A stretch of 64,000 bases of DNA, from contig VXAU01001865.1 in the NCBI GenBank assembly GCA_013399695.1, forward strand, positions 1,494,050 through 1,558,049, given 5' to 3'. A program made the position numbers and the translations under genes. How positions within the stretch are numbered: the stretch's first letter is position 1; the number at the start of each line of letters is the position of its first letter. This document shows positions 33,201 to 46,600 of this stretch, piece by piece. The notes under the pieces are model-generated. The model was not told the DNA's origin. It saw only the letters and a list, made by a program, of their open reading frames with translations, and ran no database searches. Source of the DNA: Formicarius rufipectus (taxonomy: Eukaryota; Chordata; Aves; Passeriformes; Formicariidae).

Positions 33201-33920
33201 TGTTCTTAGCCAATATTGTGAGCAATGCTGGTTGTATAAGTACTTTTAAATCAATCAGTTTATTCAGGCTAACATACATGGACTAGACTAAAAGGGGAAA
33301 AGTATGAACTGAAAATATTGATGTAACATAGTTGAAGATTCAAACCCCAGTGTTTGTATTTCCAGTGAGTGATTGATGAGTTAATGGTTTAATTTTCAGG
33401 ATACAAAAGGATGTTTGTTTTTTGTTTTTGTTTTTTTTTTTCTGCATCTAGATGGCAAATTTTGCTCTGTATCAAGATTAATCAGGATTGGTCCACGTGT
33501 TTTGCTTCCTGCATGTTTCTCACCCCCAGATATTTTGAATGTATTTCTCCCCAGAAAACAAGAACTTGGAAGACATAATAATCCATTTTGCTTAACATTT
33601 CCTGCAAGGTACAGAACATGTGCTTTAAATCATGTAGAAAATGTCGAAAGGTTTCAGTAAAATGAAATTTCCTTATTAAGAACTGCAATTCATTTTGTTA
33701 TTTAGTACACTGAAATACAGAAATGCAACAATCTGAAAACGCACCATTGGTTCTGCTGTTCATCTGAATTTTTATCACCAGTTGCTGAAAATTTAATGCT
33801 TTTTCATGGCTTTATATATTTAAAGAGTTAACACTGATCTTAGAAATGAGGTATCTAAAGACAAAGAGGAATATGTTGTGTGGTGTACATTGTAGGTAAT
33901 CTACTGAGACAGCAAAAAAT
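33201..33920. other. Unassigned sequence, no gene seen
   Basis: Contains a T-rich GTTTTT tract near 33413-33440. No repeat family or coding frame was recognised. Confidence 0.4.
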
Positions 33921-33990
33921 AGAATAAAACACAATGTTTCAATTGGGAGGGACCTAAAATGATCATCTAGTCCAATTGCCACTCACAACC
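33921..33990 (-). mobile_element. CR1 3'-end fragment, antisense, short
   Basis: AGAATAAAACACAATGTTTC is followed by AATTGGGAGGGACCTAAAAT, GATCATCTAGTCCAATTGCC and CACTCACAACC. This is the antisense of the last bases of a CR1 copy (consensus-like GGAAGGGACCT...GATCATCTAGTCCAA). Only about 70 bases remain. Confidence 0.7.
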
Positions 33991-35707
33991 TTCAGACAGG
34001 CTTCAAATAATGAGACTGACTGGCTTCATTTGCAGCATGCGGCATCTAAATGGAAAATCCTACTGTTTTGCCCCTGCTTGGAGCTGAGCAACAGGTTATA
34101 TCCATTTTCAGTTGACATTGCTTCACCACAATCATCTGATTTTTGGTCAATTTAGAGTGTGCCTTGCATGTCATAAAATTTTGGTATAGCCTTACTGATT
34201 TTTTAAAATTCAGCATGACCGAGTTCCAGTAAATATAATTTTGTTTCTGTGAAAAAGACAATATCAAAGTTAAATGAAGGTGCTATAAGCAGACTACATC
34301 TTCCAGAGGAAAAACAAAGCCATGTATATTTCTTTTTAGTTTTTCCATGAGAGAAGTCTTAAGAAAGATTAATTAAAATATTTTTTAAAAAGAAAATTGA
34401 TTCTAATGGTGATTGAGACTTATTTTCTTTGCAGCAGTAGTGAGGCACTAGGTGAGATTCAGAGCATAGCCATGTAAAGAAGTACAAACCCTACTGTCAA
34501 CTGTTTCCCACCATTAGTCTCTGTTCATATTGCTATATATATGGTAAGGGAAAGGTAACGTTGTCCTCCTTTCATGAAGACAACACGTTGTAGGGATTCA
34601 CTTTCCCCTAGTGATACACCCGGGTGCCCTATACAGCCTATGAGAAAAGAGTGAGTTTGGCTGATATCACCAGATTTTGCTAGTATTTCCTATTCCCCTA
34701 CTGTCTCTACCATGAATATTTCCTTACCTGCAGGTGAAGAAGAGAAATTCTGAAAGCTCTGAGTAAAAGATGTATCTTTGGTTCATGTATCAAAGGGAAC
34801 AGAGTCACATCTGCAACATAGATCTTTTCCAGACTCCACATCTTCCTTACAAGAATGGCAAAACCCACTCTTTTCCATATCCTCCTAAGACTTTTGCTAC
34901 CTTTTAAATGCAGGTAATGTAGGTAAACCTCCTGAAGTTCTTCAGATGGTGAAACTTGCAATTAATATTAAAAAAAGTCTTGTTTGACAGACAACATCAC
35001 CATCCTGTCCTATATTCCTCTTGCTCTAAGAAACTTTTTGTAAATGTGGAAACAATTTTGTGATAGAAATCACTAAATTCTGTTACTTTCCCCAGATGTT
35101 TTGAAAATTAGCTGAATAAACACCTTCAAAAGAATACAGCTTTTAATATCCTTCCAAATTTGCTCTTCTCAGTAATTTTTTGTTTTAATGCGTGTTACTG
35201 GCTGAATACCTCCAGTTCTTCTGCAAAGACACTTCTGAAGGTAAACATACTGGATGTTGTGAAGAAACTGTTTTTCATTAAGTGTAATACTAATAGAGCA
35301 ATATAGATCTGATATGGCAGAAACAGCAGTAGAAGACACTCTCCAGGCTATGAAAACCCTCCTACAAAAGCCATGGTGTAGCAGATCCCAAGCTGTTTGG
35401 GTGCTTCAATCTTGCATTTCCTAATTCAATAAGTTGGATTTCTTTTAAACTGAATTTTCAATTACTGAATTTCATGAGTTTTTGCAGGTTTAAGATTTCT
35501 GCTTTTGGAGATAACAGCAACCTCTCTTAGAAGCTCCATGCTTTCTGCAAATATTTCTTGTCAATTGTACATCTCTTTTAGTGTATTTATAGAGTTTGGT
35601 TTATTTTTGATATCAAACTTCCTGATTTTATAGAGAATGTAAAAATAATGAAGTAATCCATTTGAAATAAAATACACAAATATTAGGTCTCAGTTTTTTA
35701 TATACAG
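33991..35707. other. Unassigned AT-rich sequence, no gene seen
   Basis: No repeat family, RNA gene or convincing frame was seen. Confidence 0.4.
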
Positions 35708-35918
35708 GAGAAATTCTTAACTGAAAGAATTATGAGACACTGGATAAGGCTGTTCAGAGAAGTTGTGGATGTCCCATCACCGGTAGTGTTCAAAGTCAGG
35801 CTGGATGGGGTTTTGAACAACTCGGTCTAGTGAGAGATCTCCCTGCTCATGGCAGGGCTTGGAATTAGATTATGTTTAATATCCCTTCCAAATCAAACAA
35901 TTCCATGATTCTATGATT
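35708..35918 (+). mobile_element. CR1 3'-end fragment, sense
   Basis: AGGAGAAATTCTTAACTG is followed by GTTCAGAGAAGTTGTGGATG, GTCAGGCTGGATGGGGTTT, CATGGCAGGGCTTGGAATTA and ATCCCTTCCAAATCAAAC, ending ATTCCATGATTCTATGATT. Same subfamily as 785 and 18048. This is the last clear CR1 copy before the repeat-poor right half. Confidence 0.9.
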
Positions 35919-38900
35919 CCCAGAAGATATGACCAAACTTCATTGCAAACAGCAGAGAAAATACAATTTTCATAAGTAGAATTAACATCTAAAGGTTAAG
36001 GCCAAAACCTATTTTAACATTGTTTGATGGTAAAATTACTCTTACTGTAAATACCACCTTAAACTTGAAGCTGTGATCTAGATATACTTGATCCTCATTT
36101 AAATAAATGCGTACATTATTGAAGTACAATTGCCATGTGTTGATTATGGTGATGGTTTAATCAGGTAGACCTACAGGACTTTATTCTGAGGTACTCTCAC
36201 ATTCCATTGCTTGCCTCTGGGACTGGCAAAGATGTCCTGTAACTGGTGTGAGTTAGATTGGATACAACACTTAGTTAAATTAGATCCAATACATTGCAAT
36301 GATTTTCAACTCTTTTCATTTTATACCCCTGTGTTTTCCTCTGAAGAGACAGATGCCTGCAAAGCGAATACTAATTTCATGACAATGATTTTGCTTTTGT
36401 TATTTGGCTTTTCTGGAAGTATTAGAAATAGTCTGTGCACGCTTAGATTTCCTCAGACATAACACTGAAAATTGCAGCTAGGGGTAGTTGAAACCAGTGA
36501 AAGTACTCAGGAACGAACTCACTAAGTGGAGTTGAGGTTGTCACAGTAAAGTTATACCTGTATTAGCCAACTTAAAACCATCTCTATATGTTTCTGAATG
36601 TGCAAAAGCTGGTATTTCAGTTGGTGTTTCAGTTCTGCAGTTTTCTCAAAACAGTGCATCTCAGGTATAGGTCTGTCATGTAGGATGCGCCACACTATCT
36701 TGGTTCTACTGGAACAAGAAGACTGAGGAAAGAAAGAGCATGCAGCACACAGCAGAACATCTACCACTACAGTAACAAGTGCTTACTGCACTAATCCCAG
36801 AGCTAAAACAGTCCTGTTCTGTTTAACAGAAGAGCTGAAAAAAGCCAGATCTTGAGGTGATAAAACACTGGATGGTCTAGTGTGGTTTTAATTTATCACA
36901 GTATACATAGACATGAGATGTTATCACATACAGCTGACAGAAATGTTTTATATGAAGAACAATAACTGTGTGCAAGATAAATGGAATTTTTCATTGTGTA
37001 ACTGTCATAGATACGTCACATGATTTTTTGTTTTCTATGTGTGAGGTTTGATTGCTGAGAAATTTTGCAAATGGAAAGCAATCTTCATTTCAAAATATTC
37101 CACTACTTTCTTTATTTTCAAAGGAAACGTGAATATAATTTTTTTAATTATTTCTAGACACAACAGAAAAAAAAAAAAGAAAAAGAGAGGGGTGAAAAGT
37201 CTCTCTTGTATTTCACTGACATTAGCAAGGTTCTCAAAGCACTTTGCAAGACTGAGTGAAATAAAACTCATAAGACCAAAGTGTTAACTCATAATATTGT
37301 CATTTCTGTATTACTACTATGGAAACTGTAGAATAAAGCTACCGAATAGAACACAGCATAGTCAGAAGAACCAGTATCTGTTCCAACTTCCTTGCACATT
37401 TTATGAACTCTCCTTTGCTTCTCAGGCATCTTCTCAATTGTGCAAAGGACAGCTCTTCCTTGCGAAAGTGGAAAATACAGAAGGAAATGTTCAGGTTGCC
37501 ACTCACAGATGTTTATAAAGTTGTGTTTCCCCTTTAGAAAAATGTCAGGGTCTTTTGTCAAACGTCTTTGCCCACACTATTCTGACATAATACAATGTTG
37601 CCTTTGACCCCTTTAAGAGCAGGCACAAGGTAAGACAACTTATGGGTCAGAAAATGACGTAAAATAAGCTGAAGAATCAGAGAAAGATCGTCAGCTGAAG
37701 GGATTAGAGATAGATCTTTTTTATATAAAACTATTTTCTGTAACTCATTAGATCTATTAGCAATACTTTATATGTCATGCAAGAAATACCTGTATCATAA
37801 ATTATTTTGACTCTAAGTTCTGCATGATGCCCTAACTCTGAAGGGGAGAGTAAACAGAACAGCAATAGATGTTAATGTTGTCTGGGAGGCCTGCAGCTCT
37901 GCAGGGAGTTGGTGGATTACTTCTAAGAGATTTGCTGGTAATAGTGTTAAATTGCAATTATAAAATCAGTGGCTCACAGTTCAGCACACATCAGTGTGGG
38001 CAGTGACCATATTGGAGTGTCTGGAATTTGAAAAAACACAAGTATGTGTTACAGAGTTAAAGCTCTGCTGGCACTAGCTGAACCTCTGGATGAATGTTAT
38101 GGTGAGACCAAAGCATCGGCTGGATACAAGAATTAAAACAAAGCTTTTTCCCTTAGAAGTGAAGTGTGTAGATCGGAAGCAGACTTATGTTTCAAGGATG
38201 TCATTTCAGCAGCTTTGAGGAGAGAAGATCCTGCTGAGCCATGTAGCAACCACCACCACCACCTTCATCTGCCTGCTGGGAAAGACTACCTGGATCTTGC
38301 AGGGCTGGTCCCTTCATAGGTAGCTACGTGATAATGTCTCTGCCTGCTCACTCTAAAATGGTCAGAGCTCTTTTCTGTATGAAATAAGGACATTTCTAAG
38401 ATGCAGGAGGAAAGTGAGGGGATTAGGGCAGGAGAAAGAGTATCTGATAAACCCATTCTCTAACCAGGTGCACTGCTGAGTTCCTGAACGTAACATAATA
38501 TCCAGATTCATTGGATTTACATGAAAGACATTGCCAGGAAGGATCTTTCCTTTTTTCTCTTTCACTGCTTTAATGATGATTAACAGTGCTTGTACTTTTA
38601 CTGCTGCACCTGCAGGTAGTGAAGAGATGTATTCACAACAGCAAGCAATTTCACAGCATGAGCACTCAGAAACATTATTTATTACTACTGTTCCAGCTAA
38701 AAGATCTGAGACTGCAAAATAGTAACACATACAAGATCTCATCACTCATCTGTAATTTGCATATTTCATGGATACAAACCTGACTGGCTAATTGGGAAGT
38801 CATTTGACTTGAGACTTAATATACTTTTACCTTTTGATGGATTCATCATGAAGAGAATATATCGTGTTTTCATTACTTAGAGCCAGGAGAAATTTTCAAC

Positions 38901-38939
38901 TGTGTGTTTTCTAGTTTCAAACAAGAGAAAATATTTATC
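35919..38939. other. Unassigned sequence, no gene seen
   Basis: Start of the repeat-poor half. A purine-rich run (A12GA5GAGAGG) lies near 37167-37191 and a short ACC run near 38249-38262. The 127-codon minus frame at 38362-38745 has no known motif. Confidence 0.4.
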
Positions 38940-39010
38940 TGCCAGAGTAATGGATTGGCCCATCTAATTCAGCATACTTCCAGCAGTTGCCACCACTGCA
39001 GTGGCTGCTG
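38940..39010. repeat. Possible ancient interspersed repeat remnant
   Basis: The order ATGGATTGGCCCATCTAATTC, CAGCATACTTCCAGCAG and CCACCACTGCAGTGGCTGCT resembles an old sauropsid interspersed repeat with a GGCCCATCTAGTCCAGCAT-like motif that I recall but cannot name with certainty. It is short and diverged. Confidence 0.25.
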
Positions 39011-41520
39011 CTGAGAGTGTGCCCTTTCCTGATAATTTTCTTATCAAAGAATACATGATTATGGAAAAACATGAAGTGGTAGTAACACGGGGGAAATACC
39101 TCTCTGTCCAAAGAGTGAAGGTGATGATCATTGCAATGGAGGAAATCAAACATCTAGTTGTATATTTTATGGTCAGAATGAAGGAAAGGAGGCTGAAGCT
39201 TGAACGGGGCTGTTTGACAGATCAGATCATCCCCTGTTCTCTCTCCCAGCACTGGTTTCCTTTATTTCCAGAGCTGCTCATATTTCAATACACATAAGTA
39301 GTTTGCTCATTCTTTTTTGTCCTTAACTCAGAGTAGGGTCAGTTTTGAAAATGAGAGGAAGACAGATACCAGATCAGGACTGCAGCTGGTTGAAGCAATG
39401 CTGCCAACTGGAAATACGACCTAACACACAGTGACTGACTTACACAGAGGGTAGAGGGTCTCCATCTCTGCATCTACTGCCAATGGAGGTGTTGGACATG
39501 TCATCTCCTCTCATGGCTGACTCTCTGGGTGGAGAATGACTGCAAGTAATTACAGAAAAGTAAAGAGTAACATCTGGATGAATCTAGTTTCACCCAGAAA
39601 CCCCTTACATGATTTGACTGTCTAGCAGCTATGATGTTGTGAAAAGGTTTACCCCTCTAAATCATCCTCGGCCAAAACCATAATTTATTTTCTCCTTTAT
39701 CCAGAGGGATAAGAATGCCATAGTTTATTTTGCCAGTTACATGATCAACATCTAAGTGTGAAATTTTACTTTACAGAATAGTGGCCTGATGAAAAAGGTT
39801 GGCAGTAGGGTCAGAGGATGGATGAAATCAAGTAATAGCTGCTCAAGCCATATAGAAAAACATACTTGATTCTGCACTCAGATGTAGTACGTGTATCTTG
39901 TTGCTTTGATTATGTCTCACTTTCTACAAGAAATGGAAGTTATTAAGCAGAGAAAAGAAAAATCAGTGCTATGAAATCTACCTCTTTATATTCCAGTTCA
40001 AGTGACTAGGATTTTAATTCTTTATCTCTTATGACTGGGTTAATTGCAGGTATCATACTATGATATTACTGTGTTACGTTCGACTTCTCAGTACCTTTTA
40101 TTCCATTTGTGCAATGAACAGTCCAACCCTTGTGGAGCTGTGAAAGTGTCATGTTTTAATAATCTATGAACATTTCAGGTCTCCAATATAATTCTGACAT
40201 ACCACCAGGGATGTTGCCAAGCAGAAAACACTAGTTATGTTGTAAAATTTATGTTTCTTGGTTGCTTGTCTTTGTTTTACAAAACCTTTCCTATACCTAC
40301 AGACCTGCATTGGGTTCTATTCTAGCAGTTTGTGACAGAAATTTCTGCATGCAAAATCCACATATCTCAGGCACATAAGACTAAAATTTAAGCAGAAATG
40401 TAAGGCATTTCAGTTTAAAAAAACAATGTCTGAGTTTTTCAGTCAGGATGGATAGGGAAATTCATTGAAGATTTCTAGAGAGAAGGTTTCCATGGAGGAA
40501 ATTCTATTCACTTTCTTGAGCATCTAAACTGAATTTGGTGGAAAGATGTTTCATGTCTAAAACACACCATAGATGAATTACAACTACAGAGTGAATGTTA
40601 TTCATCTTGTTGTGTGACACTGTAAATCAGTACCCAGTATGGAACCTGTAAGGGCCCAGCTAAAGGGACAAAGCTTGCTTGTGATTTTGTTAATGAGAAA
40701 GTACAGAGAAAGGTCTTCCAGATGGAGAGAGGTTGTTACAAGTCTGTAAAGGTGGAAAACACCTGTGTCCCTTCCCTTGCTGTGATACAGCTCTCAGGGA
40801 AAAACCCTGTGCTTCTAGAAAAGTGGTGATGCAGGGGCACAAAAAGGACTGCCCTGTGCCTTTCCTGGACATCTTTCTCCTTGGAAAGCTTACTTGGAAA
40901 TCTAGTTAGAAGATTAGTCTTGCATGATCTAAACATATAAATGGTCCAGGATACCGAAAAAAAAAACAAACGCAGCCTTCTGTCTCTAGCTTAGAAATAT
41001 TTGTTAACGTTCCTTACTTGTTGTAGACAGCAGAAAATATTATTTATTGTGATAGAAAATATATATTAAAAAAATTTCATGCTGTCATGTATCACATTTA
41101 AAATAACTAATAGAATACATATTTTAGGGACAGGTACTAGGAGTACAACCTACAACTAGCTTTTGTTTGCATAATATGTTGCAGTAGAGGCATAGTCTGA
41201 CAGCAAAACAGATTTCCTGGGAGTGTAATTACACCCATACCACCTTCCTTCAGTGTAGTCCGTGTTCTCAAGTGCTACAGGAGGTCTGCACCCACTTTTG
41301 ATGTGACTGAGAAGAGCTAGTTCTGCTTCTGTTTAGTGCTGTCCAGGAGATCAATCTCTCCTTAAAACAAATCTCGTCGATGGTGGGTTTGACTGTATCA
41401 TCGCATATACTCAGCACAACAAAGCATGTTCACAAGTGCTCTGGTAGTGAAAGGGCAGTAGGGACGCATCAATTTAGTGAGTCAAATTGTGAAAGTATTA
41501 TGACAAATTAAGGATTTTTG
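39011..41520. other. Unassigned sequence, no gene seen
   Basis: No transposon was recognised. The 98-codon plus frame at 39001-39297 is Met- and Lys-rich without known motif. Confidence 0.4.
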
Positions 41521-41790
41521 ATCCTATCATTTCACTCGCTCGTTATGTAAAGCGGTAAAACATGCGACCTTTGAAATGGTCAGAAAAAGGGAAAAACAAA
41601 AAGTATTGCAAACCGGCACATCCCTGAACTGCAGGGTGGTTGTAGCAAGTTCGACAAAAGCAGAGCGCCCTCGTGTGGCTGCTGGGACGGGTGGGCGCGG
41701 GGATGGGACAAGTGCTCTGTGTTGTCATGGGAACATTCCGCGCTTGGGGTCTTCTATACTGGAAGCGATTTCGACTTATTCATGCCGTTA
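41521..41790. promoter_or_regulatory. Small CpG-bearing islet with CTCF-like site
   Basis: In AT-rich DNA that is nearly free of CpG, this stretch holds more than a dozen CpGs, including CTCGCTCG, GGGCGCGGGG and TTCCGCGCTTGG. It also has a good CTCF-like core. Retention of CpGs implies either germline hypomethylation or constraint, which fits an enhancer, boundary or minor promoter. No start codon with a convincing long frame is linked to it. Confidence 0.4.
41665..41679 (-). promoter_or_regulatory. CTCF-like motif, minus orientation
   Basis: The plus strand reads GCGCCCTCGTGTGGC. The minus strand, GCCACACGAGGGCGC, matches 12 of 14 positions of CCASYAGRKGGCRS, including the critical GAGGGCGC block. 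It sits in the CpG-bearing islet. Confidence 0.4.
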
Positions 41791-43601
41791 TTTTCGAGGG
41801 AATTTGTAAAAACTGCTCGTGTAAGCCAAAGGCAGTTAATTTTAAATGCATGCACTACTAAACATTTTTCTTTTTTTCTGGGTTGGCAATACTACGTGAT
41901 TTTTTACAACTCTGAGAATTTCCTTTAAAAAAAACCAGCAAGGACTATTAGCCTAGTTACTATTTTTCATTTCTTTCTTTTTGCATGCTATTAAGCCTTA
42001 TTTTATAACTTTACTTCACTATATTGTTAATTTTCCAAAGTACTCTTGTGTTTTCCTTTTTGTCCCTTTGACATTTATCCTGTCTTTTTTACTTTTTCCT
42101 CTCCAGAAAAATATATTTTGTATATTTCGTTTCACAACTGAGATGAGTTTATTCTATGGTCCTGACTAAAAGAAGATTATATGCAAAAATGCTATTTATG
42201 AATACTTAAAAACAATCTCTGTATTTCAAACTTAATAAAATATAACGTTTATTTATAGGATCAGGGGAAAAAACCCCCACATTTAGAAATGCAAGAAATG
42301 CAAGAAAGAGGCAAGATTATTGAAGAACAGTGTTTCTGTATGTTTCCTCTTTAATTTCCAGACTTCTAGTTTAAGTCTGCATGTTTTATAGTAGGAAATA
42401 GATGTTAATTTATGGCATTTACTAGTGGTTTAACCTGATTCAACAGGTGAACTGTGTGTTTCTATATTTGCCACCATATTTCTGAATATCAGACATTCAT
42501 CATTAGAATCCATTTCTTCAAAACTTGGTACTGAAGTCCTAATATAGTAAAAGAAATTAAACTACACAACTATTTGTCTTTTTCTTCTACATCTACAAAT
42601 GGCTACAAAATAATGTAAATTGGTCATCCTTTATTACAAAATATCACAGAACAATTACTTCTACAAATTAATTGTTATCTGTACAATGACACAGACACAA
42701 GATAAATGGAACTATTTCATTAACTAACATATTAAATGTACACTATTATTTATCTCGATGTTCATCATGAAGTGTGAATCTTTTCTTAGCATTTCAATAA
42801 AGTATATGAAGCTATGTTATTTTATAAGATGTTTTAATGGAAATCAATCTCTTCCAGTGTTGACATCCTCAATCAATTAACATATGAAACAGTCCTGAGT
42901 ATAACAATGTTTTCACTCAGCCAACAGATGAGAAAGAAAAAATTATGGAAAAAGAATTATTCTCATCCTTCTATGAATTTCTGCTCAGAAATTGCAATAA
43001 AATTTACTGTTTTATCAAGGCTTGCTGAAACTTATTTTCAAAGAGTCACCAGGAAGACAAGCCATCAATTTTTCTGTGTCATGGAAAGGCAACACGGGAG
43101 CTGAAAGCTGCACTCAGCTGTTTTGCTTTTTGGGAGAACATGGCAGGAGTAAGCAATCACCATTTACCGCTCACTTTCTGTTACTCATTCTATTTTGTTT
43201 TGCAGCATCTTTGTTTGTGTCAAGTTTTTACAAATTCTGGTTTTTCATTGTATTAATAGAAATGTGTATGTGCAGGGCAGTAGGCACCAATAAGCAGGCA
43301 CATGCATACCTATGCACAGAGAGGGAAAGAAATTGCTTTCAACTAGTATTGCCAGGTATGTACCTTTTCAGTCATCACTATTATGTGCAAGTATTTAGTA
43401 ATCAAGTAGGTTATGCTTTGGATTTTTTTATAATTCTGTTTTCTTATACCAGTCTTTTAGTAAATACATTCACTTTCGCAAAATTGGCATCTTTTTGTTT
43501 GGTTTTGGTTTGGTTTTTTGATTTTTTACTGAAACACTGGAAAAGGTGAAACTAACATTTTCCTTGTGAAAGATTTAATATCCTAAAGGAATTTATTTTG
43601 A
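41791..43601. other. Unassigned AT-rich sequence, no gene seen
   Basis: No transposon was recognised. A plus frame of 175 codons at 43022-43549 is hydrophobic and Phe-rich, and looks like a result of T-rich composition. It ends in a GGTTTTGGTTTGG tract. Confidence 0.4.
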
Positions 43602-43615
43602 ACAACAGAGGGCAG
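43602..43615 (+). promoter_or_regulatory. CTCF-like motif, plus orientation
   Basis: ACAACAGAGGGCAG matches 12 of 14 positions of CCASYAGRKGGCRS, including the whole CAGAGGGCAG part. It lies 1.9 kb to the right of the motif at 41665, and the two point away from each other. Confidence 0.35.
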
Positions 43616-46600
43616 TCTATAGTTTTCAAAGGAGCCTAATAAAAGCTTAAAAGTGTTGAGTAGGAGATGTCTGAGTTCCGAAGAGCCTTTAGTACTGGTC
43701 AATCTATAATTTATTGAAAATGCTACTGATTTCCACAATAACATAGAGTACAGGAATGAAAGAGAACCCCATCATTTTATAAAGTCAGATACTAGGATTA
43801 AGGCTGTGATGTACACAGTCAGCTCTTAGTTACATCTTCAAAATTGGAAATTATGTGTGAAAGTTGTAACATACTCTGAATCAAAACTGTACTTACTCAG
43901 TAACACAGTAATGACGTGTTTTACCCTTGCTATTTGTTTAAATATTATGACTTTGAGTATCATAAGTGTTGGCAGGTCGGGCCCTGCTGCTGTTACATAC
44001 AGGAAATTTCTTCCAGTTCATAAATAGGTTAGTTTCCTGACACCAGACTCACTTGTGCTATTGGCTCTACTAACAATTTTTCATTCTGTTGTTCACTTAT
44101 CGTCAAATGAAAATCCTTGCATTTAAAACTAGAACTTAAAGGATAATGTTTTTAGAGCAAATTAGATATTTTTAACCTATCTGCCAGGAATGCAAAGAAA
44201 TAAATGAAGATGTAGCACAAAACAGTTCATCGATATAACATAATATTTCACAAATTAGTCAAACAGAGATTTTCATACAGAAGTCAAACTATGAGAACTT
44301 GGTAGAAATATCACACATGGAATTATTATACATCAAGGTACCATGCATGTATTTCTATAAGGTAGAATGATCCTGCTTAAAACCCTAAAACTCAAAGTGG
44401 GAAAGCAATGTTACATTCCCACCCTAGAGAACACAGGAGTTAAGCACTGACACAGTTTTAAGCAGGTGCATGATTGTCTTTAACAAAACCTGCAAGCATG
44501 CAATCCATGTGTAAAAGTGGGGACACATGCATTAGGCACTACAGGCATCTCTAACTAGAGAGAAGATCCTAAGGATTAAAGCTGAGACAAGTGCAGTAAG
44601 TTCTCATTTTATCCATTCCTCTGTAGCAGCCCCCTAGAGAATTACTGTATAATGTGTGTTTGTAATTACGGACAGTATGAGAGCCCGTGAAGAACTAGTC
44701 AAAGTTTAGAGGGCAAATTCTTATCTCTATGCTGTGCCTATGAGTGTGGAATGAATTTATTGAAACATCTGAAAGTGCATGTTTATCTGAGCCTTGCTCT
44801 CATAAGGACAGAGGTTTCCTTTATTGCGAACCTGATGCACAGAAGTTAAGAGTTGTTTTCCTTCCTCTAACACTTACATTTGCCAACAGCTGTTTCAACA
44901 TTTATAAACGCGAGTCCCACTGGCTGCCAAATTATCATAAATTCATCTCTGCATATTTTTGAGTAGTAGGCATAAAAATAATTATGTCTGATTAAATCCA
45001 TTTATGCTTTCACATCTTTTAAATGTATGGTAGATATGAATTGTTGCAATATATTTTATCTAAAGAAAAATTTCACGATGAGTTTGAGGCAGGTTATCGT
45101 CAGAAGGTTGCGAAACAGTAATTTATTAGGTACAGTCAGATCATTGTATTTCATAGCTTCATTCCAGCTAGAGTCCACATTGTCTAAGGGACAGCACAAC
45201 TAGGGGCAGCATGCTGTAGGAGATTCAGGTGTTCTTTCTGTCTGCAGCTTCTCATCAGTGAACTGTTTTAATGTCACAGACACTCAGAAAAATTCTGTCT
45301 ATAGGAGGAGACCTTCAGAGTGCTGCTACAAAATGCTGCTCCTCTACTGGGTATGTTTTCTCCCGCTGGAAAGTTAAACTGTGCCTAGTGCTGCTGAATG
45401 GTTGTTCCCACAGGAAAATGTGCATTTGACTTGTTCAAATATGAAGTGTGTGTGATGCTGGCAGGCACTGCTTGGAACATGGAGCTACAGAGAGTGAGTT
45501 CTGCTTTCTTCCCACTGAGCATGTAATGTCTTTCATCACATAATGTTTAACCTTACTTCTTCTACCACAGTCCTGGGTAACACTGCCAGTACTATTGATT
45601 CATGTGGTATTCACTGTAATAACACCAATCACAATTAACTCGTTCTGTAGTCTTGTGAGTGTTTTAAGTATTCACGTGGAATTCTACTGCAATTCAACAT
45701 TAATTAAAGTGCCACCTAATTTTTGTAGAGAAGCAAGAATGTGTGACCTGTCTCATGAGGTAACTCCCTTAACATCTCAGATCAGTCCAAATACTTGGGG
45801 CGTACGGGTCTGGTGAATATGTTGGATATATTCTCTCTCTGAGGAAAATTGTGTACACTAAGTGGATAAATTATGCAAAAACTATTATCTAAAATGTAGC
45901 ACACACATGGCTATTCTGTGTGTCATTCTGTGAAGTATATTGTACTGCATTTGATAGTGATAAACATAGTTCCACTTTAAAAAATATAAAAGTGACCAAG
46001 CTGCCTTTCAAGAAATATATTTAAATTTTAAAAACACTCTTTTTGATTTTATATGACTCTAGTCCACATATGCATATTAATTTACAGCAGCTGAAACAAT
46101 CTTGTCATGTTAAATGCCATGTAGTTTAACTAACCTGCTTGCTGCAAAGGTATTGTGAACTAAATAATCTCCTTTAATTGAAAATAGGCATAAAATTGTT
46201 ATGCATTTCTTAAAGTATGTTGTAAATCTGAAAATTAGTACACTGTAAAGTAAAAATACATGCTCCATTTCATAGCAGCTTAGTAAAGTACAGATACAGC
46301 TACATGATGTGAATGTATCCCTTAAACTAATGCTTTCAGGGCTGATTAACTTTGTTGGGAAAAATAATTCTAGGCAAATACTGGGCAGGCACACACTCAG
46401 CCTGCAAGTGAATTTTCTCTAATACAGTTTCTTGAACTTTTTCAAAATTATCCACTTTTGCTCATTTCCAAATTATGAAGAGGGCAGATAGGTATATATA
46501 CACATATATACACACACCTATGTACACAATATATATGTATAGTGCTTTCACACAAAACCAAATTATTATCAGCAAAATATTTGAGGTGCATGTTTTATCT

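Noticed and set aside
33335..33352. GATTCAAACCCC resembling a tRNA B box
   Set aside because: No A box at the right distance and no cloverleaf partner sequences.
43022..43549. 175-codon plus-strand frame with apparent membrane segments
   Set aside because: Translation of T-rich sequence, Phe/Leu-rich, ending in a GGTTT tract; no start, splice or family support.
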